DNA of 64,000 nt from Escarpia spicata (taxonomy: Eukaryota > Annelida > Polychaeta > Sabellida > Siboglinidae), in NCBI GenBank assembly GCA_963995525.1, contig OZ023218.1, positions 46,437,814-46,501,813 of the forward strand. The letters are read 5' to 3'. The notes below the pieces were generated by a model. That model made no database searches, was not told where the DNA came from, and saw only the letters and a list, made by a program, of their open reading frames with translations. The position numbers and the translations under genes were made by a program. Positions 54,501-64,000 of this stretch are shown here, in pieces. The number at the start of each line of letters is the position of its first letter. Positions within the stretch are counted from its first letter, which is position 1.

Positions 54501-57500
54501 CTTATACATACTAGCCCCAATTCCTGAATGTATGTCATTTATATATTAATACATTAATTCTGTGAAATTGTAAGGTCAACTAGTTCTATGTTCGTTCCCT
54601 TCCTTGGATCAGTGGCCTCTCGCCTACCAACTGGCAATGTATTTCAAAAACACAAAGGTAATTATTTACTTTTTAGTGACATGTTCCCATGTTCTAGATA
54701 ACCGATTCAGTTTATGATTTACCACCACTGTCGTTTACAGCTAATGAAACAGACAACCTCACTCTAAAGATGTAATCCAAACGACGCACCTGTCGCTGAT
54801 TCTGCGCTGTCGTACGACATCGTGTTCGCGTCTAGCACGGCGGTCGAGCATAGGGGAGCTACGTCGCCTATCGGGCAGCGGGGAGGCTCGTCTACGGGGA
54901 GGACTGGGGGAGGGGCGCCACCCATCAGGAGATATCCCCCTGCGGGGTGGACTAGGGGAGTGCTGTCGTCGGGTGGGAGACTGCCATCTGCGGGGTTCGG
55001 GTGTGGCTGAGCGGCGGCGACGTCGCGGGAGTGGAGAAGGACTGCGTCGTCGCGGGGGAAGCATCGGAGGTGAGGGAGACCGCTGACGCTGCATGGAGCG
55101 GTTGTATCGTCTGAGGGATGGGGAGCGGTATCGCCGTGGTGACGGAGAGTACCTGGGACCAACAAACATTCCCTCAGTTATTCCACACAGGTCATTGTAG
55201 TTACCTCTTTACTGACATAGTCTTCATACTACTTTTAGAATATTTATTTATTTATCTAGTATATTTTGGTAACTTTTCTGTCTGCCTAATTTAATGTTTC
55301 ACTTATTGGAATGCCTAAGTAATTAAAGCAAAATAAATGTATAATAAATTATAACAATTATAAGCATTTCACGTTTTGATATACAAGATAATATCCATAT
55401 GACAGAGTTATCAGAAACAAGTAATCAAAATCCAACTGGCAATAGAAACGTCATATATAAATAATTGTATTACATTATCACCAACTGATATCTAAAACAT
55501 GAAGACATGTTCAGCACCACTACAACTTGAATGTTGATGTGTGACGAGATGACAATATGCCATAGAAGTGACGTACCTGCGGCGTGGCGAGGGCTGTCGT
55601 CGCCGTGGCGGTGACCTTCGTCGTCGGGGTGACAGCGAACGTCTCCGGCGAACAGGCGAATTTCTGCCCCCTGTGAACAATAAGTCAAGACATGCATTCA
55701 CCATGGATATAAAATAAAGCATGGCATTAACTTGTTGATAAGTACCATAACACGAATATCTATGAGATCATAAAACTGGCTGAATAACATAGAAACAGAA
55801 CATGCAAAAATTGCTTGTGTAAACACCCTCACAAGATCAAGTAGACGCCAATTATGGCTACGATGTTTCAACATTTCTTAATCAAAGATCACCACAGCCA
55901 ACAGGTGCTGCACTGGTGTCGTAACCTTTCACCAAAGCTCGAGCCACAAATACACAGGTCGCACTCGCAGTGTCTAAACACAACACTTATTTGTGACATT
56001 ATTGTACAAAATCATCTGCTCAACCAGTGGATGGGTCCCATTAATGTCATCCACAATACACCTCCACTGCCATCTGTCATGCACAGATTTGTCAAGTTCA
56101 AGAAACAGTCATTCCAAATCCGTACAACTTGGCTAGATCAAAATGGATCGTGTCCACAGGTGCACTCACTGCCTGATCTCTTGGGCGGCATATCGTCCTC
56201 GGAGCCTGACGAACTGCCTGTGTCCTCTTCATGCGTGCGGTAGTTACGTCGTTTCTGCACAGACGCTTTCTCTGGAGATTCACTGTTGTTCCTGCCTGCG
56301 GCCTGAAGCAACACACACACGAGTACTGCAAGAGTCTCAGAACACGAGTCAGGGCAACATGAGAAATGTCAATGCACTCCAGCTGCACAAACCATAATGC
56401 TCTGTCCACCACCAACAAATCGACTGACATCACCATCGTGAATACAACAAAATGACTCAAACATGGTACTAGGCATGTTTGAAAAGTAACAAAACAGGAG
56501 TAACAGTTGTTCTTTCTGTGTAATTATACCTATTGTGCAATAGAACAGAAAACATACACTTTGCTGGACATCAACCGATACGTTTACAGGATATAGGCAC
56601 GGTGTATCACACAACATAAGACATACCAACACTTACATGTTGTACTTATCAATCACATTGTGAAGTAAGTGCATCATAAGAAATATAGAAGATTGGAGAT
56701 AGGTGTCATCCCACTGTATGTCAATAATTAGATTGTTTTACGAGGTGTCTAGTTCGTTTTGTAGTTTGGTGGGTATAAGAGTACGTGCTGCGTTCAACAT
56801 GTGCTTGAAAGTATGCATCTTCAGCTATATTCAAATGCAGCAAATCAAATACTTTGTGGTTTGTCAAAGTGTATAGCAATTTGGTAGCAGGTATTCATTA
56901 TATTTTTTCAAGAAATATTAGCAGTGTTGGTAACAATATCAACTAACTGAAAACAGGTGTGTAACTGTAAACCACCCTGTGTAGAGTGTAGTTCAGTAGG
57001 TAGGCAGTCTTACTTTTTCATTATCATGTTTTGTGTTTCTACATAAGGCCGTTCACACCACTGGTAGTGGTGTATTGACAACTTCATTTGAAACGTGTTC
57101 AATCTCCACTTGTAAAACAAATTTAAAGCATCGGTTTGTTTCAAACAGAAGCTTAGCTAGAGGGGTAAAATCACTGTTATAGCCTAGTTGTAGGTGTCCA
57201 ACCTTCACACGAACAATTTATCTCCTTGTATAAAAAAAACAAGTTTCAGCAAGTAACAACAACCAGATACGACCACAAACACAACAGTAGTGTACATGTG
57301 GTAGTTCACTGGTGTAACTTTAACATCAACAAAATCATCAATTCATACACAGATATACCTGCTTTTCTAAGGATCAGTGAAATGCAGCTGCATATCATTC
57401 CTGCGACACACTGAACACAGTATTAGTTAAAGTCATTAAACGCCTACCAGTAACAACATCAGACTTTACACAAATACATCTTTCAAGTACACTGCTAGGA

Positions 57501-60500
57501 CAACAACTGTCAACAGGCAACACCTGTGGGCTTTGACTCAGAAACTCACCTTGCACCGGCTAAGAAAGCTTTCCAACTGTCCAGCTTCTATATGTAGCTG
57601 CTGTTTTACCGTATTCCTGCGCTGCGTACCTGAGCTTCAGTGCGGCTCCTTCGACTTGGTTGTGCCGGCGGTGACTCGGATCCCGACGATGATCCACTTG
57701 ACGATCCGGACTGTGATCCTGATGAAGCAGTCGATGAACTCCTGCAAGGAACAATGTTAGCCAGATCAGACGGCACAGACACGTATTCAGTCAATCACTC
57801 AAGTAGTTTTTTCAAGCAAATTCAATGTACCAATTAGATATACAAAGCAAAGACAAAAGTTTGAAAGGAACATTTAAGAAAAGATTAATGTGATTTTACT
57901 CTTTTGTTGTCAATATAGCTGTCTACATTACATTACATTAATTTCACAATTGGTACAGATTACAGACATATGTATTAGAACTTAAGGGATCACAGGACAC
58001 GAAAAAAAAATGTCAATTTAAAGCTGATAAATTTCACCAACTATGTATTGTATGAAGTTACTGTACTAAAACTAAGGATATTTCATGATTTTTATTTTTG
58101 TTTTCTAATATTTAAGTGCGCTAGGGGGTTTTATTCTAAAAAATAAGTCATAAAACAGCAAATGTTTAAATGAATAGAACACTGAAACCCCTATACTAAT
58201 TTATGCAATTCAAATGTTTTTATTTAGATAATGAACTATTCTAACTTTCTGTGCATAGCCATTTGTATATGTCATTCAGATTTTTTTTGACAATTTTTTG
58301 TTTTATTTTAATTTTTTTCTTCAATATTTTCACATTCAAACCCATATGGGATATAATCCAAATGACTGATCATAATTTCAATGCACAGGAATTTAGATAG
58401 GTATGTCATTATTACTGTGTAAAAAGTTGGTATGAATTGCTTGGTTAGTTTTGGAGTTCTATTCATTTTTCCTACAAAAAAGTGATAACTGAGAAAACGG
58501 CACTCAAAGTATGAACAAAGTAATTTTAATGTCTTGCACATACTAGATGTTGCAAATAGGCATCAGCATGGTAGGCTTACCATGTATATACAATATGTGA
58601 GTGTTTCTAAGTGAAACATTTCATTAACAGTGACACAATTATGTCATTGTTTACCCCTACCCCCCTAATTCATAATGCGAGTAATCATGGTTGACGCACC
58701 AATTCAGACAGTTTTCACACATAATTCACATTGCATACATTGTGACTTGTGTCCAACATAAAACATGCATACTGATAGCATGTAACAGTCCATATGCATT
58801 GGTTATCATGCAAAGAAACCTGATTATGAGATCAGAGAGGAATTTTCCTAAGTAAGCATCACTTCACTTTTACAAATGCAGCTTGTATGTATCCACATAC
58901 AGTCGTGACATGTCAGCCTGTTTTCTTCAACTCTGAAATGCATGTTAGATAAAGAAGATGTAATATACATAAATGTTTATAGGATTAATAGTCCATTAAA
59001 AGTGACATCATTATAACATTTTCACCCCCCCCCCCCCACTGCCACCCCACACATTATAATGCCAGGAATCATAACTGAAGCAAGAATTCGGACAGTTTCC
59101 CACTCTGAACAGGTTGTGACTTGTGACCTACATGAAACATGAATAATAATTGCATGTAGCACTCCATAGACTTGCTTGCTTCAAACTTGCATGTGTAGAA
59201 ATAGGTTTTATGATAATTATCAACCTAAGCACCACTTCACTGAGGCATTTTACAAATGCAACAGCAGTGTGTCCATACAATCATCACATGTTTGACATGT
59301 CAGTCAATCATCACTAACTCTGAAACATTTGGTATATATAACACAACATCCATGTACACCATATGGCACAGTGTGGAGCATAAAACTTCTGATCAACATG
59401 TTTCAACAGTATAATGCAATAGCATTAGAAGTGTTCAGTGCAGGGCAGAAGACATCAGCGTCCACTTCATTGAGTTGGCCAACATCGACAATACACCAAT
59501 CTCGACTGCTCAGTTCCCTCTGTAAGAGTCTGTTCGTCAGGGTTGTCACATTTAACGGCGTTCGTGGTGACAATTTTGCGTGACGAGACGACTGTAGTGC
59601 GACACGGTGTTGCCTGGGGCGTCCCTGGTAGCTGTGCAGTCGCTCCGGCGTCACCTGTTGCGATCTTCCCGGCGCTGTCAGTGTCAGTCGCAGTGTCGAC
59701 TGTCGTCTGCTTCAAATCAATTCGCTTTCGCCGTCGTTTACGGCTACTAAGTCGGCTTTCTCGGACGACCAACGACGTGCAGCATTGCACTCACTCAGGC
59801 GCTTGCGTAGAACTTTTGATTTCTTTGGCGGCATCTCATTTAAACTCTCTTTTTAACAAAATATATCGTCCGTTTATCGAGTGTCAAACTGTTCTCCGTA
59901 GCAACAATGTAAACAGGAAAGTAGACAACGCAAAGCATCGTGGGATTGATTTGTCTCGTTTTGAACGAAGACGCGTCATAAAACCGGTTGAATGATCCTT
60001 GAACTTGCTTTCGGCTGGTTGCGTGCCTCATTTTGAGAAAAAACGCGTCATAAAACCACGAATGCGAGGCTGTCGGCCAGTTCCGTGTCTCATTTGCATA
60101 ATTATGTGCTAAATAAGGAGATCATCGGAAATTTGGACTCGGTTTCAACGCGGGAAAACTCAACTTTGGAGAAAAGGGGCGTGACTATCAACATAACTGT
60201 CTTTTGATACCAAACAAAATGGTGTATCATGAACAAACGTTGTCGTTGTCAAGGCATAAACTTGGATTACTTTTGGCGTGTTTCATCGATTCAAATATTT
60301 ATTGTCATTTCACATTTGATGGGCCATCTAAGTTAGTGCTAATATAATGACTTAGCGGTGAGTAACTGTTAAAAAACGATCTTTATTGTGAAGTAGATAT
60401 GTCAATCTGTCAAAAACTGAAAGAAACAAAAAATGTCATAAAAATAATTATTGACGTATTTCAGACTGCCGTGTCTCCCCTTAAATCATGTATGTTTTGG

Positions 60501-62009
60501 TACATTATTATAAAACTGTAGGTGGTGTCATTACATCTCCTCACAATAAGTCTCTAACAACGGTTTGCTGTAGTGTTTTAAAACATGTTTGTTTAGACAC
60601 TAAAGGCCCAGAAAAAATACTTGTGTTTCCATGATCAACCCTGTTAAATTTACCCATAAAAATACCAGAAATATGTTTTTCTCATATACCTATGAAGACA
60701 TTATGAGTGACAAAACAAGTGTATTAAATTCTAAAAAGCCTACCTACTGTAAAATATTCCCCCTCTCCCAGGAAAGTAAAGAAAGAGAACGTGTGTCCTA
60801 AAATATTAACCGTACAGGTGACCAACAGTAAACTTCCGTGATGTACACAATTTGGAGCTTTCTGTAGGGGTGCTTTTAAAAATCACAACTTCAGTAATAC
60901 TTATCGAAGAAATATGATTGAGCTATCATTTTGTTGGCAAAAAGACCCTTTATTAGTATGCAGTGATAAGATTTGCATAACATCAATGTAACTGTTTAAA
61001 TGTTATCCAAAATAAATGCAAACAACTATTTTGTCACCCTACTACTAGGTAATTACTGAGTAGTTGTGTCTTTGTCCAATTAGAGAATGGCTCAGTCTGT
61101 CTGTCTGAACTACTATAACTTCATCCACGAATACAGTCATGTATTTTGCCGATATATTGACACGGAGATTTGAAATAATTCAACTTATATCATCAAAGCG
61201 AGACAAAACAAAATGGTTGACTAAGCCAACTTTTTTTGTAATGGAATGAAACCAGTATCAACGTGAAGAAGTTTGAGAGGCATGCGTTTATTGGCTGACT
61301 GCTAACCTAAATTTCTTTGGATAGACCAATAGTTGGACTTTCCATCTGTACCTCCATTCCCAGGTTAGACCACATGAATGGGAATGTAAATTCCTGATGC
61401 AGAGCGTAATATCAGCCATATTTAGGTGAGGTAATGATGTGGTAAAACTCATTGATAAAAATGTCACAGGAAGAAGAATCATTCAGCTTTCCAATGATAC
61501 CTTGCATTCCCCTGTCAGTTGCTAGTGACGAAAACGATTTTTTTTTTTAAAGAGTTATACCATATCAGGCCGAAATTCAGCCAGAACCAGTTTTGCACTG
61601 ATTGTGCAGGCCAAATTCAGCCCAGTGGCCACCTGTGGGGTTAATGTGTATAATTGGAAAAAAAAATATTATTCTGGCAGGCTACTTCTGATGGTCTAAA
61701 AATACCATTTCCAACCGAGACCTTTCTGAAAGCAATGGTAAGAACACAAACCTCCTTGCTGGAGCTCTCTTTTTTGGGGGTGGACTCCGTCTTCGAGGTG
61801 AGAAACTTTGTTTCCGTGGAGACGGACTTCTCCTGGATAGTGACATATTGCGCCTGCGTTGTCGCGGTGGTGGACTCCGCCGCCTTGGAGATGGACTTCT
61901 CCGCCGTGGCGAGGAAGTTCTCCGGCGGGTTGACCTGTAGTGGGGTGACCTTGACCTCCTTCTGTATGAAGGTCGTCGTCGTGGAGACCGAGAACGTGAC
62001 TTGCGTGTC
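48396..62009 (-). CDS. SRRM1: SRRM1 orthologue, 3' part (eight exons)
   Basis: Serine/arginine repetitive matrix protein 1, a nuclear splicing coactivator that bridges SR proteins, snRNPs and the exon-junction complex. Eight minus-strand exons with GT..AG borders and consistent phases are visible: 61752-62009, 57630-57741, 56170-56302, 55577-55670, 54790-55152, 51738-52488, 50847-50963 and 48396-48557. They encode SP/RS repeats (SPRRRSPSPRRRSPPPRQRR), then KKKKKKKDKKHKKHKKHKKH and finally DDNLELERKLREKALKSL with an acidic tail; this order and the last two motifs are diagnostic of SRRM1. The N-terminal PWI domain (RNA/DNA binding) is not in the window and must lie right of 64,000. Introns carry a SINE and a duplicated 2-kb segment. 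Confidence 0.88.
48560..50846. other. SRRM1 intron
   Basis: Contains a diverged two-unit repeat of ~165 bp (50,046 and 50,210 starts: TCGGCATAGCTATATTACTG versus TCGGCAGAGCGATATCACTG). No exon or named element seen otherwise. Confidence 0.6.
50847..50963 (-). CDS. SRRM1: SRRM1 exon: Lys/His-rich tract
   Basis: 117 bp, phase 0 to 0, acceptor CTTGCAG, donor AGT/GTAAGT. Encodes ESEVEMTKKKKKKKDKKHKK followed by HKKHKKHKHKKERFAAVAS. The tract is a hallmark of SRRM1. Confidence 0.9.
51296..51605 (+). mobile_element. tRNA-derived SINE with L2-like tail
   Basis: The head has TAAGAGCTCCGGACTCTTGA (A-box-like) and GGGTTCGAATT (B box, ~51,340), as in a tRNA-derived pol III promoter. The middle holds a CORE/Deu-like segment (CTCAGCTATATGAGTATCTG). 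The tail TAAAGCGCTTTGAACAGTGC ... ATATTGCGCTATAG resembles the 3' UTR of the L2-like LINEs here, which would supply the machinery for its mobility. It lies inside an SRRM1 intron. Not a functional tRNA gene: no cloverleaf 3' half. Confidence 0.75.
51738..52488 (-). CDS. SRRM1: SRRM1 exon: long SP/RS-rich region
   Basis: 751 bp, acceptor GTTGCAG, donor TGAG/GTAGTG; starts with one base and ends in phase 0. Encodes Ser-Pro and Arg-Ser repeats such as SYSSDSSSPEPPP-like, SLSESPPPVMRQKRVSPSVS and SVSPVESPKKKSKKMVV, dense phosphorylation-type sites expected for a nuclear-speckle protein. Confidence 0.85.
52620..54000. other. SRRM1 intron
   Basis: No gene. Short phrases recur between 53,070 and 53,830 (GGCAACTGTCCAGTTTAACA versus GGCAACTGTTCAGTCTAACA), indicating an old duplication. 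Confidence 0.5.
54000..54320. repeat. Diverged tandem duplication, ~175-bp unit
   Basis: Both units contain a TTGG.GGCCC block, ATTCAATCAAATACA, CCCTAAGATRCATCTATGCA-like text and GTTRCTGAACRGTTT. The ATTCAATCAAATACAG phrase also occurs at 53,400. Confidence 0.65.
54790..55152 (-). CDS. SRRM1: SRRM1 exon: Arg/Ser/Pro-rich region
   Basis: 363 bp, acceptor GGTCCCAG, donor GACAG/GTGCGT; starts with one base, leaves two. Encodes YSPSPRRYRSPSLRRYNRSM, SPSPLPRRRRRSATPEPRRW and SPSPPRRRASPLPDRRRSSP, the PRRR-SPSP repeats typical of SRRM1. The high CpG and Arg content gives long frames on other strands that are not genes. Confidence 0.88.
55577..55670 (-). CDS. SRRM1: SRRM1 exon: short RS exon
   Basis: 94 bp, acceptor GTTCACAG, donor CGCAG/GTACGT; starts with two bases, leaves two. 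Encodes GRNSPVRRRRSLSPRRRRSP followed by PRRRQPSPRR. Confidence 0.85.
56170..56302 (-). CDS. SRRM1: SRRM1 exon: acidic/Ser linker
   Basis: 133 bp, acceptor TTGCTTCAG, donor GGCA/GTGAGT (consensus); phase 0 in, one base left over. Encodes AAGRNNSESPEKASVQKRRN and GSSSGSEDDMPPKRS. Phase agrees with both neighbours. Confidence 0.8.
56303..57629. other. SRRM1 intron
   Basis: No exon, RNA gene or recognisable mobile element. Confidence 0.5.
57630..57741 (-). CDS. SRRM1: SRRM1 exon: Ser/Gly-rich
   Basis: 112 bp, acceptor CCTTGCAG, donor CTCAG/GTACGC; starts with one base and ends in phase 0. Encodes SSSTASSGSQSGSSSGSSSG followed by SESPPAQPSRRSRTEAQ. Confidence 0.8.
57981..60199. repeat. Left copy of a large intronic duplication
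   Basis: Direct copy of 62404-63987, starting at CTTAAGGGATCACAGGACAC and ending at ACTATCAACATAACTG. Most of it is nearly identical. It also has an internal diverged tandem (about 58,560-58,930 and 58,950-59,340). The right copy lacks ~630 bp of this part. The 3' portion (59,400-60,199) is CpG-rich. Confidence 0.93.
59712..59834 (-). CDS. Short ATG frame in the duplicated CpG-rich patch
   Basis: ATG at 59832-59834 opens 40 codons beginning MPPKKSKVLRKRLSEC. GTGAGT occurs just after the 13th codon and would be a consensus donor, so this may be a first exon. In the right-hand copy the ATG (63620-63622) is kept but the frame differs after MPPKKS, because of small indels. Upstream lie GACGCGTCATAAAACC twice and ATTTGCATAATTATG, promoter-like. 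Which gene it belongs to is unknown. Confidence 0.3.
   Translation of the reverse strand: MPPKKSKVLRKRLSECNAARRWSSEKADLVAVNDGESELI
60200..61751. other. SRRM1 intron
   Basis: AT-rich; no exon or known element seen. Confidence 0.5.
61752..62009 (-). CDS. SRRM1: SRRM1 exon: most upstream exon in the window
   Basis: 258 bp, acceptor CATGTAAG, donor AAGGAG/GTTTGT; starts with one base, leaves two. Encodes TRKSRSRSPRRRPSYRRRSR, then SPRRRSPSPRRRSPPPRQRR and SPSPRKQSFSPRRRSPPPKK. The next upstream exon must leave two bases and is not found before the window ends. Confidence 0.85.
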
Positions 62010-62403
62010 CTTACATGGATACAAGTTAAAAATGTATTCAACAACAGTTTATTAGAATCAAAAGGATTGATAATTGCATAGCTCACGACAGGATATTGCA
62101 GGGAAAACACAACAGCAACCAAAGTGAGATCAGTACGACGGAAGCCAGTGATAGTCTATAAAAGCCCTAATCACCACATTCTGGTTATATCACATTGTGG
62201 GAAGCTGTTCCAGTGTATCAAGAGTAATCCCACATCTAAAGGGGTCCTAGTCATATTCAAACAAACAACAAATTAAACAATCCAATGGTCGACTGAATTC
62301 ACATAATCCAAACTTCCAATGTCATAAAATAAATAACAAACCCAGAATGTTAGTGTTAAGAATGTTCTTAGCTGCTTCATTTCATGAAGCAGCCAAGAAC
62401 ATT

Positions 62404-63987
62404 CTTAAGGGATCACAGGACACGAACAAAAAAAATTAAATTTAAAGCTGATAAATTTCACCAACTATGTATTGTATGAAGTTACTGTACTAAAACTAAG
62501 GATATTTCATGATTTTTATTTTTGTTTTCTAATATTTAAGTGCGCTAGGGGGTTTTAATCGAAAAAATAAGTCATAAAACAGCAAAAGTTTAAATGAATA
62601 GAACACTGAAACCCCTATACTAATTTATGCAACTCAAATGTTTTTATTTAGATAATGAACTATTCTAACTTTCCATTTGTATATGTCATTCAGATTTTTT
62701 TCATTCAAAGTTCTGTTTTCTTCAACTCTGAAATGCATGTTAGATAAAGAAGATGTAATATACATAAATGTTTATAGGATTAATAGTCCATTAAAAGTGA
62801 CATCATTATAACATTTTCACCCCCCCCCCCCCCCCCCCCACTGCCACCCCACACATTATAATGCCAGGAATCATAGCTGAAGCAAGAATTCGGACAGTTT
62901 CCCACTCTCCACAGGTTGTGACTTGTGACCTACATGAAACATGAATAATAATTGCATGTAGCACTCCATAGACTTGCTTGCTTCAAACTTGCATGTGTAG
63001 AAATAGGTTTTATGATAATTATCAACCTAAGCACCACTTCACTGAGGCATTTTACAAATGCAACAGCAGTGTGTCCATACAATCATCACATGTTTGACAC
63101 GTCAGTCAGTCATCACAAACTCTGAAACATTTGCTATATATAACACAACATCCATGTATACCATATGGCACAGTGTGGAGCATAAAAAGTCACTTCTGAT
63201 CAACATGTTTCAACAGTATAATGCAATAGCATTAGAAGTGTTCAGTGCAGGGCAGAAGACATCAGCGACCACTTCATTGAGTTGGCCAACATCGACAATA
63301 CACCAATCTCGACTGCTCAGTTCCCTCTGTTCGTCAGGGTTGTCACATTTAACGGCGTTCATGGTGACAATTTTGCGTGACGAGACGACTGTAGTGCGAC
63401 ACGGTGTTGCCTGGGCCGTCCCTGGTAGCTGTGCAGTCGCTCCGGCGTCAGCTGTTGCGATCTTCCCGGCGCTGTCAGTGTCAGTCGCAGTGTCGTCTGC
63501 TTCAAATCAATTCGCTTTTGTCGTCGATTACGGCTGCTAAGTCGGCTTCCTCGGACGACCAACGACGTGCAGCATTGCACTCACTCAGGCGCTTGCGTAT
63601 AACTTGATTTCTTCGGCGGCATCTCATTTAAACTCTCTTTTTAACCAAATATATCGTCCGTTTATCGAGTGTCAAACTGTTCTCCGTAGCAACAATGTAA
63701 ACAGGAAAGTAGACAACGCAAAGCATCGTGGGATTGATTTGCCTCGTTTTGAACGAAGACGCGTCATAAAACCGGTTGAATGATCCTTGAACTTGCTTTC
63801 GGCTGGTTGCGTGCCTCATTTTGAGAAAAAACGCGTCATAAAACCACGAATGCGAGGCTTTCGGCCAGTTCCGTGTCTCATTTGCATAATTATGTGCTAA
63901 ATAAGGAGATCATCGGAAATTTGGACTCGGTTTCAACGCGGGAAAACTCAACTTTGGAGAAAAGGGGCGTGACTATCAACATAACTG
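62404..63987. repeat. Right copy of the large intronic duplication
   Basis: Direct copy of 57981-60199 with an internal deletion (matching left ~58,285-58,915), a longer poly-C run (62,820-62,839) and scattered small indels. It lies in the intron upstream of the 61752-62009 exon. Confidence 0.93.
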
Positions 63988-64000
63988 ACAGATAGCCAAG

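Noticed and set aside
59403..59790. 107-codon frame as an SRRM1 exon
   Set aside because: Lies in the duplicated segment, the frame is not kept in the second copy, and composition is not RS-rich.

Overview
The window is metazoan nuclear DNA, most likely from an aquatic invertebrate; the species cannot be named from sequence alone. It holds intron-containing host genes with GT..AG junctions, many decayed L2-, CR1- and RTE-like non-LTR retrotransposons, a Gypsy 3' end, a tRNA-derived SINE, MITEs and many simple repeats. There are no bacterial-type operons and no CRISPR array.

Bases ~260-11,960 are an endogenous Polinton/Maverick (adintovirus-like) element. A compact, CpG-rich block on the minus strand (11,533 down to 4,511) reads, in transcription order: NADAR-domain protein, packaging ATPase, two conserved small proteins, integrase with chromodomain, small membrane protein, penton-like capsid protein, basic pX/core-like protein, double-jelly-roll major capsid protein and adenain-like protease. 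Left of it lie a two-exon plus-strand gene, a minus-strand RPA70-like zinc/OB-fold protein and an unrecognised Cys-rich gene. No PolB was found. The copy looks inactivated: the integrase carries a frameshifting 7-bp tandem duplication and the major capsid gene an in-frame TAG. Near-identical ~330-bp direct repeats with CTCF-like motifs flank the late block, and five late genes have a TATA box 34-41 nt before their ATG.

Bases ~12,000-32,000 are a retroelement-rich intergenic region: Gypsy pol end plus LTR (12.2-12.9 kb), RTE-like and L2-like tails (13.3-15.2 kb), a long L2-like LINE with two nested insertions (16.3-19.3 kb), pyrimidine-rich microsatellites (21.7-24.4 kb), LINE fragments and a long CR1-like LINE (29.0-32.0 kb) with a broken frame and a mutated RT active site.

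Bases ~33,800-44,700 probably contain the 3' exons of an unidentified minus-strand host gene. One 148-bp exon lies in a 1,054-bp unit repeated about four times in tandem (34.3-38.3 kb). A MITE, a pogo-like element and LINE tails interrupt the rest.

Bases 48,396-62,009 are the 3' two-thirds of a minus-strand SRRM1 orthologue (a splicing coactivator of the exon-junction/nuclear-matrix class). Eight exons have mutually consistent phases and encode RS/SP-rich tracts, the Lys/His-rich tract and the conserved acidic C-terminus. The PWI-domain exons must lie beyond 64,000. A 2.2-kb segment carrying a promoter-like CpG patch and a short ATG exon is present twice in its introns (57,981-60,199 and 62,404-63,987).
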